A DNA stretch of 64,000 nt from Stropharia rugosoannulata (Eukaryota > Basidiomycota > Agaricomycetes > Agaricales > Strophariaceae), in contig JANCIK010000004.1 of assembly GCA_028532985.1 (NCBI GenBank), positions 2,604,001 through 2,668,000 of the forward strand. Reading direction: 5' to 3'. Of the stretch, positions 48,268 through 60,952 are shown in pieces. Positions within the stretch are counted from its first letter, which is position 1; every line of letters starts with the position of its first letter. The notes under the pieces are model-generated. The model was not told the origin of the DNA, searched no databases, and saw nothing but the letters and a program-made list of their open reading frames with translations. The position numbers were made by a program, and so were the translations under genes.

Positions 48268-51200
48268 TTACGGTCGGTTGTGTAATGCTTGAGAAATGGC
48301 GGATGAACTGCCATCGCCCGCTCGTTGCCGAGTCTTGCCTTTCATCTTGTCATATAAAGAAGGATTGGGTTTCGATGAAGGCGTGAACAATTCCTCTTTT
48401 GCGGTTTCCGCAATGTATACACCAGGTGGAGGTGCTTCCCAAACCCGGATAGTGTGGTCGTCAGAGCAAGACGCAAACATCCGTTCATTGGTGGGATTCC
48501 ACGCAACGGAATTTACACTCCCTTCGCCGTGGCCCGGCATAGCCTCAAGCAGCATACCACTGTCACGGTGCCATGCATACACCTTTGCATCTAGTACATT
48601 GTTTTAGAGGAATGTCATTTTCTGCATATCAAATAAAAGTTTACCTTCGCTACCACTGATGACAAAATTGCCATCAATTCCCCCGAAGCAACTGCGAATA
48701 ACATGACGTCCTTGGGTTTGACCTTCGTACTTCATCATACTCTTTGCCGTTTGAAGGTCAAATAGATGGATCTCCTAAAGTAAAAAAAAAGCGAGATATG
48801 TGTGAGAAAAAGAGTCCACGGAGCATAATGATAAATCTCACGCTTGGTGCATGATTAACCAATGCGAATTGCGAGTCCTGTGATGTTTGTACGCTTGTCA
48901 GTTCCCCTCCCAGTTGTATGGACCTGTGAAACAGGCAGGATTAGCACACTTGCTACAGACACTTGTGCGATATGACCGATAAAAATGCTCCACAACGGCA
49001 AATAAAGACTGAATACACAATAAATATATACGCACGATTTTCGTTTCCTTGTAGCGAAGTCGAAAGTTATCATCATGTGTGGGGTTCTCGCTGGAACAGG
49101 AGGCGCTCTGTTCGCACCGGCGCTCGAAGCTGTATCTCCGCTCGGCGTGCTTCTTGACTGCGACGCGTCAGAGGGAGCCGGAGGGCTGGGAGTAGGAGTG
49201 GCATCCAAGCCGATGGCAACTAAATGTGTAAAGTCCGGCGTCACAGAGAGGTCCGTTATCCGAATGCTTATGGGGCTCCAAGCATCTCGTATCTTTCCAT
49301 CGGCATTCTGTACAAAAACATCAACGTATGTTTAGTATATGCAGAAACGCGCTGGGGACAGAAAATACTGGGCCCAGTGATATGATCAGAGTAACGTTAC
49401 GTACCCAGACGATAATCCTCCGATCCATTGCGCCGGTGACAAAGCCCGTTCCATCCGGCAACCATGAGATAGCCGTCACGGTCTCAGTATGCTCGTCAAG
49501 AGTCATTATACAGTTACCCGTCTATAGGTTTCTGCGTGAGTGCCTAAGCGGGTAACTGAAAAGCGTGCTACGTGCCTTGGCGTTCCACATCTTGATGAAG
49601 TTTTCTGAGCTGGTCAAAAGAACAGAGTCATCTAATGACCATGCTAGACACCCCACCGGATACTCGTGTTCATGCAAGATAAGATGGGCAGTCCAGTCTT
49701 GCGGCGTTGAAGTAGAACCAAGCGTAGACTTGATGGTAGTAACGTGAGCAAAGGTATACACGAATTTGAGATGGTGATACGTACCCCCCTCCGCCAAATG
49801 ATTGCAGATTTGTCCTTGCTTGCACTGGCTAAATAAGCTCCATCATGACTCCATTCAATGTTCCAGACTTCGTCTGTGTGCACTTCCAGTATAGTTGTCG
49901 TGATACTTGGGAAGTCTGACATAGTGCAGTGATGGTCGGAATATAGTGAGAAATTTGACAATGAAGCGTTATGATATATGCAGCGTTGCCGCTGATATGA
50001 CCTAGCCTGATTCAATAGAGTAGAAAATCGTCTTTGCGGGATCATAACTGCTGAAGGTATAAATTCTGTTAAACAATGAATAAGTTTGAGTTCTGTTCCT
50101 GATCACTTATACTGCACACCATGAAGGTCATCCAGCAGCTTCCTTCTTGATTTCCCCGAGGCCCCGTCCCAGTGTGCACGCTTACGAAGATCTTCTGGTT
50201 CCGAACACATGATTAAACTAAGTGATATAATTAATACACAGGCGCTGTAACAGTTGGCTCGGTCCTTCTCACCTTGACAGAGCATGTAGGTGGTCCGGAT
50301 TGACATTTAGAGGTGCTAGCTCGTTCCGTAGGACTTGAAGGGCTTCTGTGGGTTTCTTAGCTTCCACCAACTCCAAGTACTTCTGTTGACGTATTAAGAG
50401 CCTGGCATCCTATGAGAATAATCATAATGGATAAGCGATAAACGCGTCACATATATCACTACTTGGGCGACGTACCCATAGTCCCTCATCCTCCTGAACA
50501 CCTAACCGGATCAACGCTGTCTCTGCCTTTGCCCACATACCATCAAGAATATATTGCCTGAACTGTGATACGTCAGGGGACTCCATGGTATACCCTGACT
50601 CAGCCTCCAAAGTTGCAGCGGATTCACTGATAGGGAATTAGCTTATCTTTAGGATTGTGAAAAATAAAGGCATTTGGCACGTACACATATCCTACGTCGC
50701 GTAAACTTTGGATAACTAAGCGTACAAATTCCTCTCGATCCACGAAGGAGTCGTCGTATAGCGTTGTCCCAGGCAGCGTGACTTTAGCAACAGCTTTACC
50801 GTATCTCGGTACGCCATTGCTCACTACCGACACATTACTAGACGATCCATTCGTTACAGATACGAAACCATTCCTGTGACCGTTGGTAGATACCACGGCT
50901 TCGAAAGAACTGCCTAATGAAGAGGGTCCAGCGTGCGTGCTAAGGTCGGGGGTAACAGACAAGGACGAGTCATGGTCAGAATCTACAATCCTCATCATTC
51001 TGCGGTTTGGAGGAGGTACAGCAGATGCTGGCTCGGAGATGGTGCGGGTATAAGGAGAAGGGGAACTGGCGCTTTCAATTCGCTGTCGCTTCCGAGCTCT
51101 GGTATATTCGGCGTCTGCCGCGTCCAGCAGGCAAGGGGCAGATGAAGGAGGGATGACGTGCAGAACGCAGGAGAAATACAAAACAAGAAGGTCAGTGGCT

Positions 51201-51435
51201 ATTCTGGCACCATGGGTAAGAAGGGTGGCGCGAGCTCACCAGGAACAGGCAGGGATGTACAATCTGTGCTACTGCCTTGCTCAAGCTCTGACCGAGAGCG
51301 TGTGGCAGGGACGAGGCTAGCAGGCGAGGGTTGGGGAGCGACGGGGACGGTATCTGGGGCGGGTGTCGGTGTCGGGGGACGACTGGAGTGGTGTGTTAAG
51401 TCCAGAGCAGAGCTTTGGGGGCTGGGGGTGGACAA
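48268..51435 (-). CDS. GID7: GID/CTLH ubiquitin ligase subunit Gid7 (WDR26)
   Basis: Gid7/WDR26 is the WD40 scaffold of the GID/CTLH ubiquitin ligase that, in yeast, degrades gluconeogenic enzymes. The N-terminal ~150 residues are Ser/Pro-rich with ARKRQR. LisH region: [23 protein letters not shown] region: [37 protein letters not shown] and [22 protein letters not shown]40 repeats: [92 protein letters not shown]. An insertion of about 55 residues (48990-49180) rich in Ser/Pro/Ala interrupts the propeller. Stop at 48268. The 5' end is uncertain: an in-frame TAG stops extension at about 51499, and no ATG opens the first exon seen (51240-51435), so a further 5' exon (perhaps near 51684) is likely. 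Confidence 0.9.
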
Positions 51436-54400
51436 AGTGTCCGCCGTAGAGCTAGGATAGGTAGGAGAATCAATGATGGCTTGCCGAAGGGACTAATTAG
51501 AGGACTGTTTGTTATGTTGTAGCCAGCGACGAGAGCGCAGGGGCGGTAGACACGAGTGTAATTGAGCCAGCGCCGGCAGAAACGATGTCGAGGTGGTTGT
51601 GGTTTGTGCAGGAGGTGAGTGCGCGTCAGACCAAGAGTGACATTTGCTTCCACCCACGAATTCTCCCGCCCTTTTGGGCATCAATTAATACATGATCACT
51701 CATTTGTCGCTAGCTTTTGTTTTTCTTATCTACCGGGTACATACGTTCAACCATCTACTACAAAAGCCACAAACCGCTCCGTTGCCTGCCTTTACTAATT
51801 TGGCCTTTCCCACAAATTCTAGCCGGCCGCGTCTCCGCAGCCCATAAAGCAATATATGGGTGATTAATAGGGGTACCAGCCTGAGGTGAGTGACCTTCCA
51901 CAACTGAGACTTGAGCTTGGATGGTACTCAATGGACTTTTCGAATAGAATATACTATGGCACAACGCCTCTAGACTTGCGTGTTTGCCGGAATCTCAGCG
52001 CTGTGCGACCATGCCCAGCTGCAGCACTCGCGACCAAGAAAGCGGCGGGAATAAAATTACCGACAAAAACGTGTTGAGGGCACTTTTTCTGTCAATTATG
52101 AAATTCTTTCCTGATGAGCGTCGAGCATGAGCAGGCCGCGAGGCAGCTGTTGCAGCTGTTTCCCTGCTGGATTGCAATGAATAAATCAAAAATAGTCGGC
52201 AATGCCAAATTGCGTTGAAAAATGTGATGCTGCAGTTTTCAAAGGCGTCATTTTGAGATGGGGAGCGTTGGGGGAGCGTGTCCTGATCGACAAGCATCAT
52301 GCTAAGGCATCCATTTGCCATGGTAGATTGACTTGAAATGTTGAGGTGGACTAAATAATCACCTGTCCACACAGGTTTCCCCGTGAAAGGCTGCCGCAGC
52401 ATTCACAGGAGTTATTAACTTGAATCTCTCCAGGCACTTTTGGCGGAGGTCCTCACCTGTCCTGAGCCGATAGTGCCACAATATTCGCCGTTCTTGACCA
52501 TACGGACTGAAACTGCCATAATTGCAGTCCTACAAACTCGGAAGAGTCCTAATCACCGGGGGAAAACAGGAAAAAGATAGTCAAAGTGGGTTGTTTTTCA
52601 ATGATGGTTTAAGTCCGATAGGGAAACAAAATTTTGCATAAGTGGTAGAATCAGCATTCCTGCGGACCACCGCGTTACGCTCATGTGCTATGAAACCATA
52701 CGTTCTTTGTTCTGTAACTGCCTAGCCTTCATCATAAGTAGATATATCTTTTGACGGTGGGAGTATCAGGAGTCTTGATTTAGTCGTATTGGCCACTTGA
52801 GGTGCTTTGCGGATGGGTCTTCATGCCGCTATCGTCATCCAGGAATATATAGCTCAGCTTCAGCAGGTCAAATGATAGTCCCGAACAAGCAACCGAGGTT
52901 CTGTGTGAGGACGGTAACATCGATGACGTTATTTGAACGACCTGGAGGTCTGATACGAGTCTTCGACTAAGGACATCATCGCATTGAAGGAATCAAGGGA
53001 GGCTTGTCGTCAGTGAAACAGGAGTACCACAGGAGTGATGATGATACTCATCAAAAGACTTGAAGCCTTTACTCCGCTGATTCGGCAAAGATATACATAT
53101 CGTCAGAGCACGCACCAGTCATAAGAGCCACGTCGGCAATTCAGCAAACGACGGAGTCTGGTGTTAAATCCGACGTCCAACGTGAACGCTTTCCCACCTC
53201 AAGATTTCCACCAGCCCACACGGGCAACAGGACGAACAAGCAGGGGATGATCATCCATTACACTATGACGGCTGGCCCAGAAGCGCCGTAAAACGCGCGC
53301 AAAGCTTGTACACTCAACGAGCTGCATCCTAGCCTCGCGTTTTGGAGCAGCCACCGCGTGGTTCAATATCCAGACGCCAGATAGAAGGCAGGGAGAAGCC
53401 GGGGACCCGTAAGAGAAGAACATACCACGTTTCCTTTGTCGCGGAATATCCAATAATGTCGCGCAGGTCTGTGTCCTCGAGGCTGCAAACTGCGTGGTAC
53501 GCAACACCCGCCGCGTAACAGTATGTGCGCGGCGGACGCGAGGCAGAGCAAGGGCGAGCATCACGCGTAATAACCGCGACGACGAGCCCACCGCGTCATA
53601 CCTGCGTGGGGCCCAGTTCAAAGCGTACATCAAGAAATATGGCCATACGGGATCGGGAGGCGGAGGTAGAGCATGGTGCAGAGGCAAGTGGCGTTAGCGG
53701 TCTGAGCTCGGACGTCATGCATCATGGCCCATCGGACTAATCAGGGAGAAACATCTCTCCGGTCGGCCGGCTCGCAATTGCCAAGTTGGGAGCACGCGCG
53801 CCTATTATCTTGTCGTGCTTCAACGTGCTTCTTCACTTAGATGATGCTGTATAAACGTCTGATGAATGCGTCTAAGCTCTTAGGGGGGCCACAGGTAATT
53901 TCAAACACTTCAAATTGCGCGGCCTAACTACGCCGATGCTGCACTATAACCGACAACGTGAGTCGAACCGTCATAGTGGGACTTCCAACAGTGTTTAACC
54001 TGGCAGTTCACCTTTTTATAGACGAAAGAGTTGTAAATAGCAAGCTGAAGGAACACCGCTCTCCCTGTCTACACAGCAGTGTCAAAAGCTTCATTTACAT
54101 GGAGCAGAGGTTGCATAGATACGGATCGATCCTGGCCATTGCATCATTAGCAAACTTGCACTAGCAGCATCATCCAGGCATCATACTGCGGCTCACTGCG
54201 GTCTGAGCCAGCTCTGCAGTTCGGATCGACAGAGAAACAAGGAGATTTTCATAGTAACACGAAAAAAAACTTAATCTTAATAACTATGGTTGTCATTAAA
54301 GCTTACAGTCTAGTGCATAGTGAAATAAAGAAGAACATCGCTCATATCCAGTATTACTGCAATAGCCTGGCAAGCCGCCGAGCCTAATTAAGTCAAGCTG

Positions 54401-56851
54401 GCGGCGGGTGCCACCCTGTGCCACCGCCGCAGTAGTAGTGTCGCCAACATTAAATTTCTACTAAGTGCTCCAAGCGACATCATCAAAGGCTAGACGGGTC
54501 TCCATTTCCAAAAGTCTCCCATCTAGCCTCGCGAGTATTCGACATCTCGGTGCAGTACCCGTGTCAGCACAACCTTTTGCGCTGGCCCGATAGTACGACA
54601 CAAACGTGATGCAGAATCTAGAAATGCATTGTCCACGATTATAATAACCTCCCGGGTACCCCACTGTCAGCTGCATTGCTCGCTCACCCATGGTGCTGAT
54701 CTGTCTTATTATATGCCAATGTGTCTGCTCAGGTCAGACCCGACCCAGGCCAGGTTTGTCTGAAGCTGTGCGCGCAGTTGCGCCATAATAATACAAATGC
54801 CACCACCTGCTGACTTTGCGCTGTGCGCAAACATCGACATCATCATCATAATCAAGTCATGCAACCGCATAAGTCAGCCAAGCCGCAGCCCATGTCTAAC
54901 TTTGCCAGTCCCACACAGCATCATGCCTGTAGCATTTGGCTCTCCGCGCCTGTCTTCCGCGCCTGTTATGCAGGAGAATATTCTGGACACCATGTCACGG
55001 CCGGTGCCACACAGGCTCTACACGCCCGGTCCATGACCCTCGTAAACTCCCTGACCAAGTCCCTTTACTGTACCAACGACAGCTATGAATTGTGCTGAAC
55101 ATAGCTATCAATTTTACCACACGGCCTCCGGTGTCGCAGGAGGCCATTAACCAGGTCCCAAAAACCGCTTCGGGTACTGCCAGCCTTGGTTTGATTAAGC
55201 ATGCACACTCTCAAGCTCTGCATCTGTCTCCACACAATCAACTGATTCACCCCAAGCCGTGCGCGGCTAGAAGGTATGTTCTAAGTTCAATTTACCCCAA
55301 GCTGCCGCTGTACCCACAAGAGGCACAGCCCGTGCGTGACGGGGGTACTGACCTGGTGTTCTGGCGGCGCTAGCCACGCAGTAACCAAACGCGCCCTTAA
55401 AGCTGGCAGTTGCCAGGCAATGTGACCCAGCGCCCAGGAGATTTTAGCCTCGGACGGGGTAAGTAGCTGTAGAATGCTGTAGAATGGCCGGGTGGGGCAG
55501 ACGGCTATCGCCCTGGCGTGACGCGACGCAGAGCAGGGACGCCCGTGCGGCGAATTCATGCTGGGCCCCATGATCATCTGTCCAAAGGTCACAGTAGACC
55601 TGCGCTGTGGGTAAAGATGCGAGCTAAGCACATTGATTCACCCGCTGCTTTTTTGCAAAATGCACAGGTACATCGGGTAACGGAATGACCCGTAAAGGCG
55701 TTTGTGGGCACGCACACATGCACTCGAGTACACGTAACTTCTTTGACGCAAAACTGAGTATTCGTAGTCATTCGAAGCACGAGGAGTCGTAGTCAATGTT
55801 CGGGAACAACCCGAGCAGTCCCAAATCCTTCTCAGGCAGAGTTCTCCTGCGTCAGGTGTTACATGGGGTGGGAGATCATAGACCAGAGCAAACGTTTGGG
55901 GTGAGAAGTCAGGCAAAACCCGGCGCTGTACTCGTATGATGCATTTAGACGGCTTTATGGATAGGCTATTATTCTTTTATTTCTACAATGCAATAACTAC
56001 TGTCCATGTTTCGCATAAATACGCTGATACCGTAATGAGGAAAAGATGAAGTGCAAGTGATGCGATGCGGTGAATTTGATGTTACGTTGAAAAAAGATGA
56101 GGAGGATCATAGATCAAAGTATATGCCTATTATGTATTCCTTGCTGTGAAGATGAAAAGATGCATGTCGTGTACATTTTTTGAGTGGGGAAAATTATGCA
56201 AGTATGGGAATCGTCGGTGAGACGATGGAGTCAATTTTTTGTCGGGTTCTCGACCGTGAAACGAATGAGGAAGTAACCAATAATAAATGAGAAAAAAGAA
56301 CAATATAGAAAGGAGATGGGATATGAAATGCGGTATCGTATTGTATCATTTTGTCTTTGCAAAAGGAGGCATTTCGAAGTTGAATGAGATGGTGGGGGTT
56401 GGTATGAGAAAGATAGTAAGATAAGGCCTACTGTAATGTGCATTTCGCGTACTTCATTGCGGGCCCAAAGATAAGGATAATAGGAGAAAAGGGAGAACAA
56501 ATGGGCGGAAAGCAATAAAGCGTTTTGGTACGAGTTGTGATTTGCGATGACGACGGATGAGACAAGTGATAACATTTCCATGAAATTTTGCAATGAGGAG
56601 AGCAAGCTGACGATTGAATGACGAGGAAGCAGAGAGAAGATGACACAGCGCGATGATATTCCGGTTGAATGAAAAAATAGATCCTCTATGGTGGCAGACG
56701 AAAAGACCGATAGGTCGTTTTGATGATGAACGAAAAGAAGTCGCCTTGGATTCTTGTTGAAGAAACCCAAGACGTCGGTATGAATGGGGAATTGAGGAAT
56801 GATTAGAGGTTTTGACGTCTGGCCTGCCCGAAGTAGTGAGAGCAGACATGA
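51436..56851. other. Gene-poor 5.4-kb stretch
   Basis: No gene can be supported over 5.4 kb, in a window otherwise densely packed. The 5' end of GID7 may use its first few hundred bases. ORFs at 51995-52402 and 53199-53687 (minus) and 54797-55373 (plus) overlap others and carry no domain; long ORFs at 53200-53700 are explained by high GC. A possible hairpin lies at 54401-54430 (GCGGCGG with CCGCCGC). 56231-56849 is strongly pyrimidine-rich on the minus strand and lies just downstream of the Ecl1-type gene, so it fits a 3' UTR better than a gene. No terminal repeats of a transposon were recognised. Confidence 0.45.
54401..54430. repeat. GC-rich inverted repeat
   Basis: GCGGCGG at 54401-54407 and CCGCCGC at 54424-54430 could pair with a 16-nt loop. 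No tRNA-like cloverleaf can be drawn around it. Confidence 0.4.
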
Positions 56852-58177
56852 CTACAGCGGTATCCTGCCCACGACACGTTCCCGATGGACAAGACCGCTG
56901 CGACCATGACCGTAACCGGGTGCGTCGCTAGTCATCACCGACCCTAGATCCTCAACACGTGCTCGTCCCCTAGCTCTCTGCGGAGAGTCGCTGCCAGAGC
57001 GGTATTGATCAGCTTCAACTATCCTCCTGACGGAGGCAAAGAGCTCGTGAGGCGGCGGAGAGCTATTTCTGCGAGTGGTAGGGCGGCCCCTGCGAGGAAC
57101 ATCAGAAGCGTCGTAAAGCTCGTCACTGCTTTCGTCGTATGCGCCTTGCATAGAGCGCTCAAAGTGCCTCGACTTCCTGGCGCGAGATCGAGAGTCGGAG
57201 GAATTACCAGATCGCCTGCTTGATCGAGAGTTGTCAATTTCGCATTGACGTCCTCGTGCCGTGGTGTGCGTAGCTGGCGTAGGCATGGAAGACAGTGGCT
57301 GGACATGCGAAAGCATAGTTCCAGCGGGCAGCTTGGGCGTGGGAGGTGACTGGCGTGCGATCGTGTTGCCGGACGATGAAGAGACGGGAGATGCGCGAGC
57401 ATTTTTCATGGGGGAAGAAATTTGTAACAAGGAGAAACAGGCAGGGAGGCTCGCACGGTTGCGAATTCTGTTCGCCCTTGTTGTGGCGGAGTGCACTTGC
57501 TTGATGCCAACATCCCAATTTTTCTCGGACTGGAGTTCGCTGTCGGCAATGCTCAGTCCGTCTCCGGAGATGGAGCCAAAGTCGGACAGTGTTTCATCGT
57601 CGTCCTGCGTCGTTCGCGACATAATTGGCACACTTCGGGGGTAACCCCGTCCGTGGCGCGAAGGAGACCTGGAAGACTGGCGACGGTGATGGAGATGGGG
57701 AACGGTGGAATGGTTGTTCGTTCCCGATGGTCTGCGAGCATATGACAGGCCGTTTGGGCGCAGGGTATACATGGGATTGGCAGACTTGGATGTAGTGTCG
57801 TAGGGGTCGGTGAGATCGATGATTCTGTGCACGGAATCGTCGTCTTCTTCATCGGTAAGAGCCGACCAGTTGGTGGAGGAAGCCGAGGATGCATACTGGC
57901 CGTTGCGCAGGGCATAGACCCTGAGAGCGGAACCCAGGACGGAGGGCATGAGGGCAGGGACCTCGCCTCCTGCGGCGTAGCCGATGTTCGGGGACGACAG
58001 GGCACTACTGGACGAAGATATGGAGGGCGAGGAGAAATCGGAGTTCTGGCACTCGTCGCTGCAGTATGCGCGTCTGGGGGCAGAAAAAAGTTAGGAATGG
58101 AGAGGACAATGGGGAGAAGGGTAGTACCCGTCGTCCTTGAGCTGCTTTGAGCAGACTAGGCAAATTTCCTCAAACAT
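56852..58177 (-). CDS. Ecl1-type zinc-binding protein
   Basis: Ecl1-family proteins are small Zn-binding regulators linked to lifespan and nutrient/zinc response in fission yeast. The start at 58177 gives MFEEICLVCSKQLKDDG; an intron at about 58073-58127 rejoins to RAYCSDECQNSDFSSPS. The C-x2-C...C-x3-C cluster is the Ecl1-like metal site. The following sequence (SISSSSSALSSPNIG) is typical of the basidiomycete form. The remaining about 360 residues are low-complexity: a Ser/Pro/Arg-rich tail with RRQSSRSPSRHGRG, SRSRARKSRHFERS and QRARGRARVEDLG, far longer than in yeast Ecl1. Stop at 56852. The metal site is at residues 6-26. The domain assignment is by motif; binding of zinc is inferred. 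Confidence 0.75.
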
Positions 58178-58274
58178 GTTGAGGATGTTTTGGGATGGGG
58201 TCAGCTGGGGGTTGGGGGCGACGAGGACGACAGTGCTGGGGGATATGGAGACGTCGAAGAAAGCGAGACCGGGT

Positions 58275-58282
58275 TTATATAA
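58275..58282 (-). promoter_or_regulatory. TATA box of the Ecl1-type gene
   Basis: TTATATAA, self-complementary, about 100 bp upstream of the start codon on the minus strand. It fits a core TATA element, in otherwise GC-rich DNA. Confidence 0.5.
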
Positions 58283-60952
58283 GTCGAGGCAGGGGCAGGT
58301 CGCGACATTTGTACAAATTTAACAGTTGTAACGCGTGTCACGGTTCGCAAACTGACTCAATAATTCATGTCATACACGTGAGAGAGATTTGGACTCCGCC
58401 GATGGGGAGATCGCATGTTGCCGGGGAGGCCAAGAGAGCATCATCTGACTGGTGTTGTCGTCATGAATGATGGTGGTGAGATCCAGCCTGTGTGCCAGCC
58501 AGCCTTGTTGTAAACCGCCTTGTACCGCCTTTATCCCACCCACAACAATACCACATACGATCTTGCACCATCCCAGATGCCCGCCGCGAACCGAGCCGGC
58601 TCACACGGCGCGTCTAATTTGTTTCCATAAATGTCTATTTGTGCGGGATATGGCAATTGTTCGAGTTATTGCATCATCAGCACGCTCCGTCCCCACGCAT
58701 ATTCAAATCTCCCTCCGCAACGTCGTCGAGACCGCGCGCCTAAACCATCCCGCCCTGGGGTTAGGTTTCCCCTAAGCGCGTCATGACTCGACGCCTCCTA
58801 ACCACGCGCCAAGGCCTCTCGCGCTCCTAACCCACTGCGCTCGCCCTCTTTCTTTGCTACTTATTGCTTCGACGCGTCGATGCACGCGTCTTCGCTCTAA
58901 GAAGCGCTCTATTTTCTAAGCGCGCGCCCAGAATCACGCCCACTCAAAGCATACTTGCACGCTATCGCGCGTTGCCGCCCCCTCGATTGCGTGCTCTAGG
59001 CCCTGATGAGAGGCTTGGGTTGCCCAATGCGTACCGCACTCGTCGGCCATAATTGCCTGCTCCTGAAACGAACAGTCACGAGCATTCCACAGAATTCCCC
59101 GGACGTCCTACGAGCGCCCACAACGTCCCTGCGCCGATTAATCAAACGTTTCCGGCCCCCGATCTGGAGCGCGGGGCAGCCGTCGGCCAATGTCTGGCGT
59201 GCACATATGACTCGTGAGTCGTCGTAGCTATTCGGACCAACATGCGTCGGCGTCTGTCGGCGCCAACAAAATAGCCTGGCCACTGCGCGGGTGCACATGC
59301 GACCAGCGCTTCCCACACCCAGACCCATCCAATTCCTGCCTCGCCAGGGTGACTCCCTCCCCGTCAGTCACATCCCGGGGAGCAAATCTTCGCCATCACC
59401 AAACCAGTCCTCGATCTGTCAGATGCAGCACTGCATACAGCCCCCGCCCAAGTACTCGCAGCCAGTCGCGCCGGGTCGCAGGGCCCGCGTTCACGACTGC
59501 CGGAATGCACTGCGTGACACCTCAGACGACTGACCTTGGGCTGTCGATGCAGCGGGGAGCGTGCATCCAGACCCCGCATTGGACCAGAAGCACGTTTCTG
59601 CCCGGGTGTGTGCGGCGTACTCACGCACGTACTTACGCCCCCCGCACAGGCGCCATATTCAGAAACGTGCATCCGGCCTGACCTTGCCGTGCACACTTAT
59701 TTTCGCGCACCTTCACAGCTGACTCTCCTTCGTCCGCGTACTCAGCGGTCTCTGTATACGCACACGCAGCCCACGAGCGCCGCAAACATGCAAGCTGCCA
59801 CGGGCACTGGCTCATATTGGCCTGTCTGCCCCATGAACGTTTCGAAGCCCACAGGTAGCGAACTTTCTCTGCCCGCTTGACCCCTTTTCGTTCTTCTCGC
59901 GTAATAGTAGGTCGAATATAGGCCCTTTGACGCCCCAGATATCAATGCTATCTCATGACATGATGGAGCACATAGCCTGCTTCCGCAGTTCGAGCTTCGG
60001 AGCGCAAGCACCGGCTGACATTCTCAATCGATACCATTCACGATCGAATGCAGCTACCGGTGTACACGCATCTTCATTGGCTTTCTACTGCATCAGACAA
60101 GTCCCTGTGAGAAAGAACAGAAGCCCTGGCAAGAACTATTAAACAGTCTGACGGGTTCAATTCCATTCCTGTACTCGTCATCATCTTGTAGCACTCGTCT
60201 CAAACGAGAATAAGTACACATATGTGAGAACTGCATGGTAATGTACGTACTCTTATCTATATAATGAATACGCGAACCCGCGAAGAAACGCCAGTAGAAG
60301 GATTGGGCGCAGCAGAAACCAGGAAGGGCGTCCAGGTACTGTGTCATGACATCGTATAATTAGAAATAGCCGACAATAACTTATTATCTCTAAATGAAGT
60401 GGGTATTGCAAGACAGCGCCTGAATACTGCTAACATGGAAACAAGCCTCTAAACTAGTTTGATGACAAGGATCGTCTCCATTGAACGGAGAGCATGCCAG
60501 AAGAAGCGGACTTGGCCCAAAAGATATTGACATCTCGATCCGTATCTTCGAGAAGATGCGCCATCGTCTCGCACACCATCGCGTCGAAACAAAGACTTTG
60601 AACACGTATCACAGCCAAGACTCTGCCTCGATTACATCCTTTCCACAGGTTTCCTAGTACGGCGCGTTCATAGATTAAGTTAACGCGCTGCAGCCCATGG
60701 CTGTCCATGCACAATGCGCACAAATGCTTCTACCTGCCACTTCCAAACGATAATAATGATATCCCCCTCCTATCCCAGCTGATCAACCCCACTACACTTA
60801 TCAATCACCCGACTTGGCCGAAGCTAGCAGTCCAAGATACGAGAGACGTTTGCCACGCAGGACTTCCTGTAGCACCTCACAGCCACCGCGAGGCAGCGCT
60901 GAGGGATAAAAAGGCAATAGGACCGCCTTACTCCCACAAGTTGTATTTTCGC
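58283..60952. other. Gene-poor, GC-rich stretch
   Basis: About 2.7 kb between Ecl1-type and VPS54 genes. Several overlapping ORFs (58996-59880) occur on both strands and in multiple frames, the pattern of GC-rich non-coding DNA; none has a domain or splice continuity. 60140-60170 contains a GGGTTCAATTCC word like a tRNA T-loop but no matching stems. No element recognised. Confidence 0.4.

Noticed and set aside
53199..53687. 162-codon minus-strand ORF
   Set aside because: It lies in GC-rich DNA with equally long ORFs on the other strand, has no domain, and no splice signals extend it.
53950..53990. Minus-strand GGTTCGACTC word suggesting a tRNA
   Set aside because: The stem bases around the loop do not match, and no cloverleaf fits.
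56231..56849. 179- and 131-codon overlapping minus-strand ORFs
   Set aside because: Pyrimidine-rich sequence open in two frames at once directly downstream of the Ecl1-type gene; best read as 3' UTR.
59214..59880. Overlapping ORFs of 110-155 codons in the GC-rich spacer
   Set aside because: Open on both strands in several frames with Cys/Arg/Pro-rich composition; typical of non-coding GC-rich DNA.
60140..60170. tRNA-like T-loop word GGGTTCAATTCC
   Set aside because: The flanking five bases do not pair and no acceptor, D or anticodon arms can be drawn upstream.
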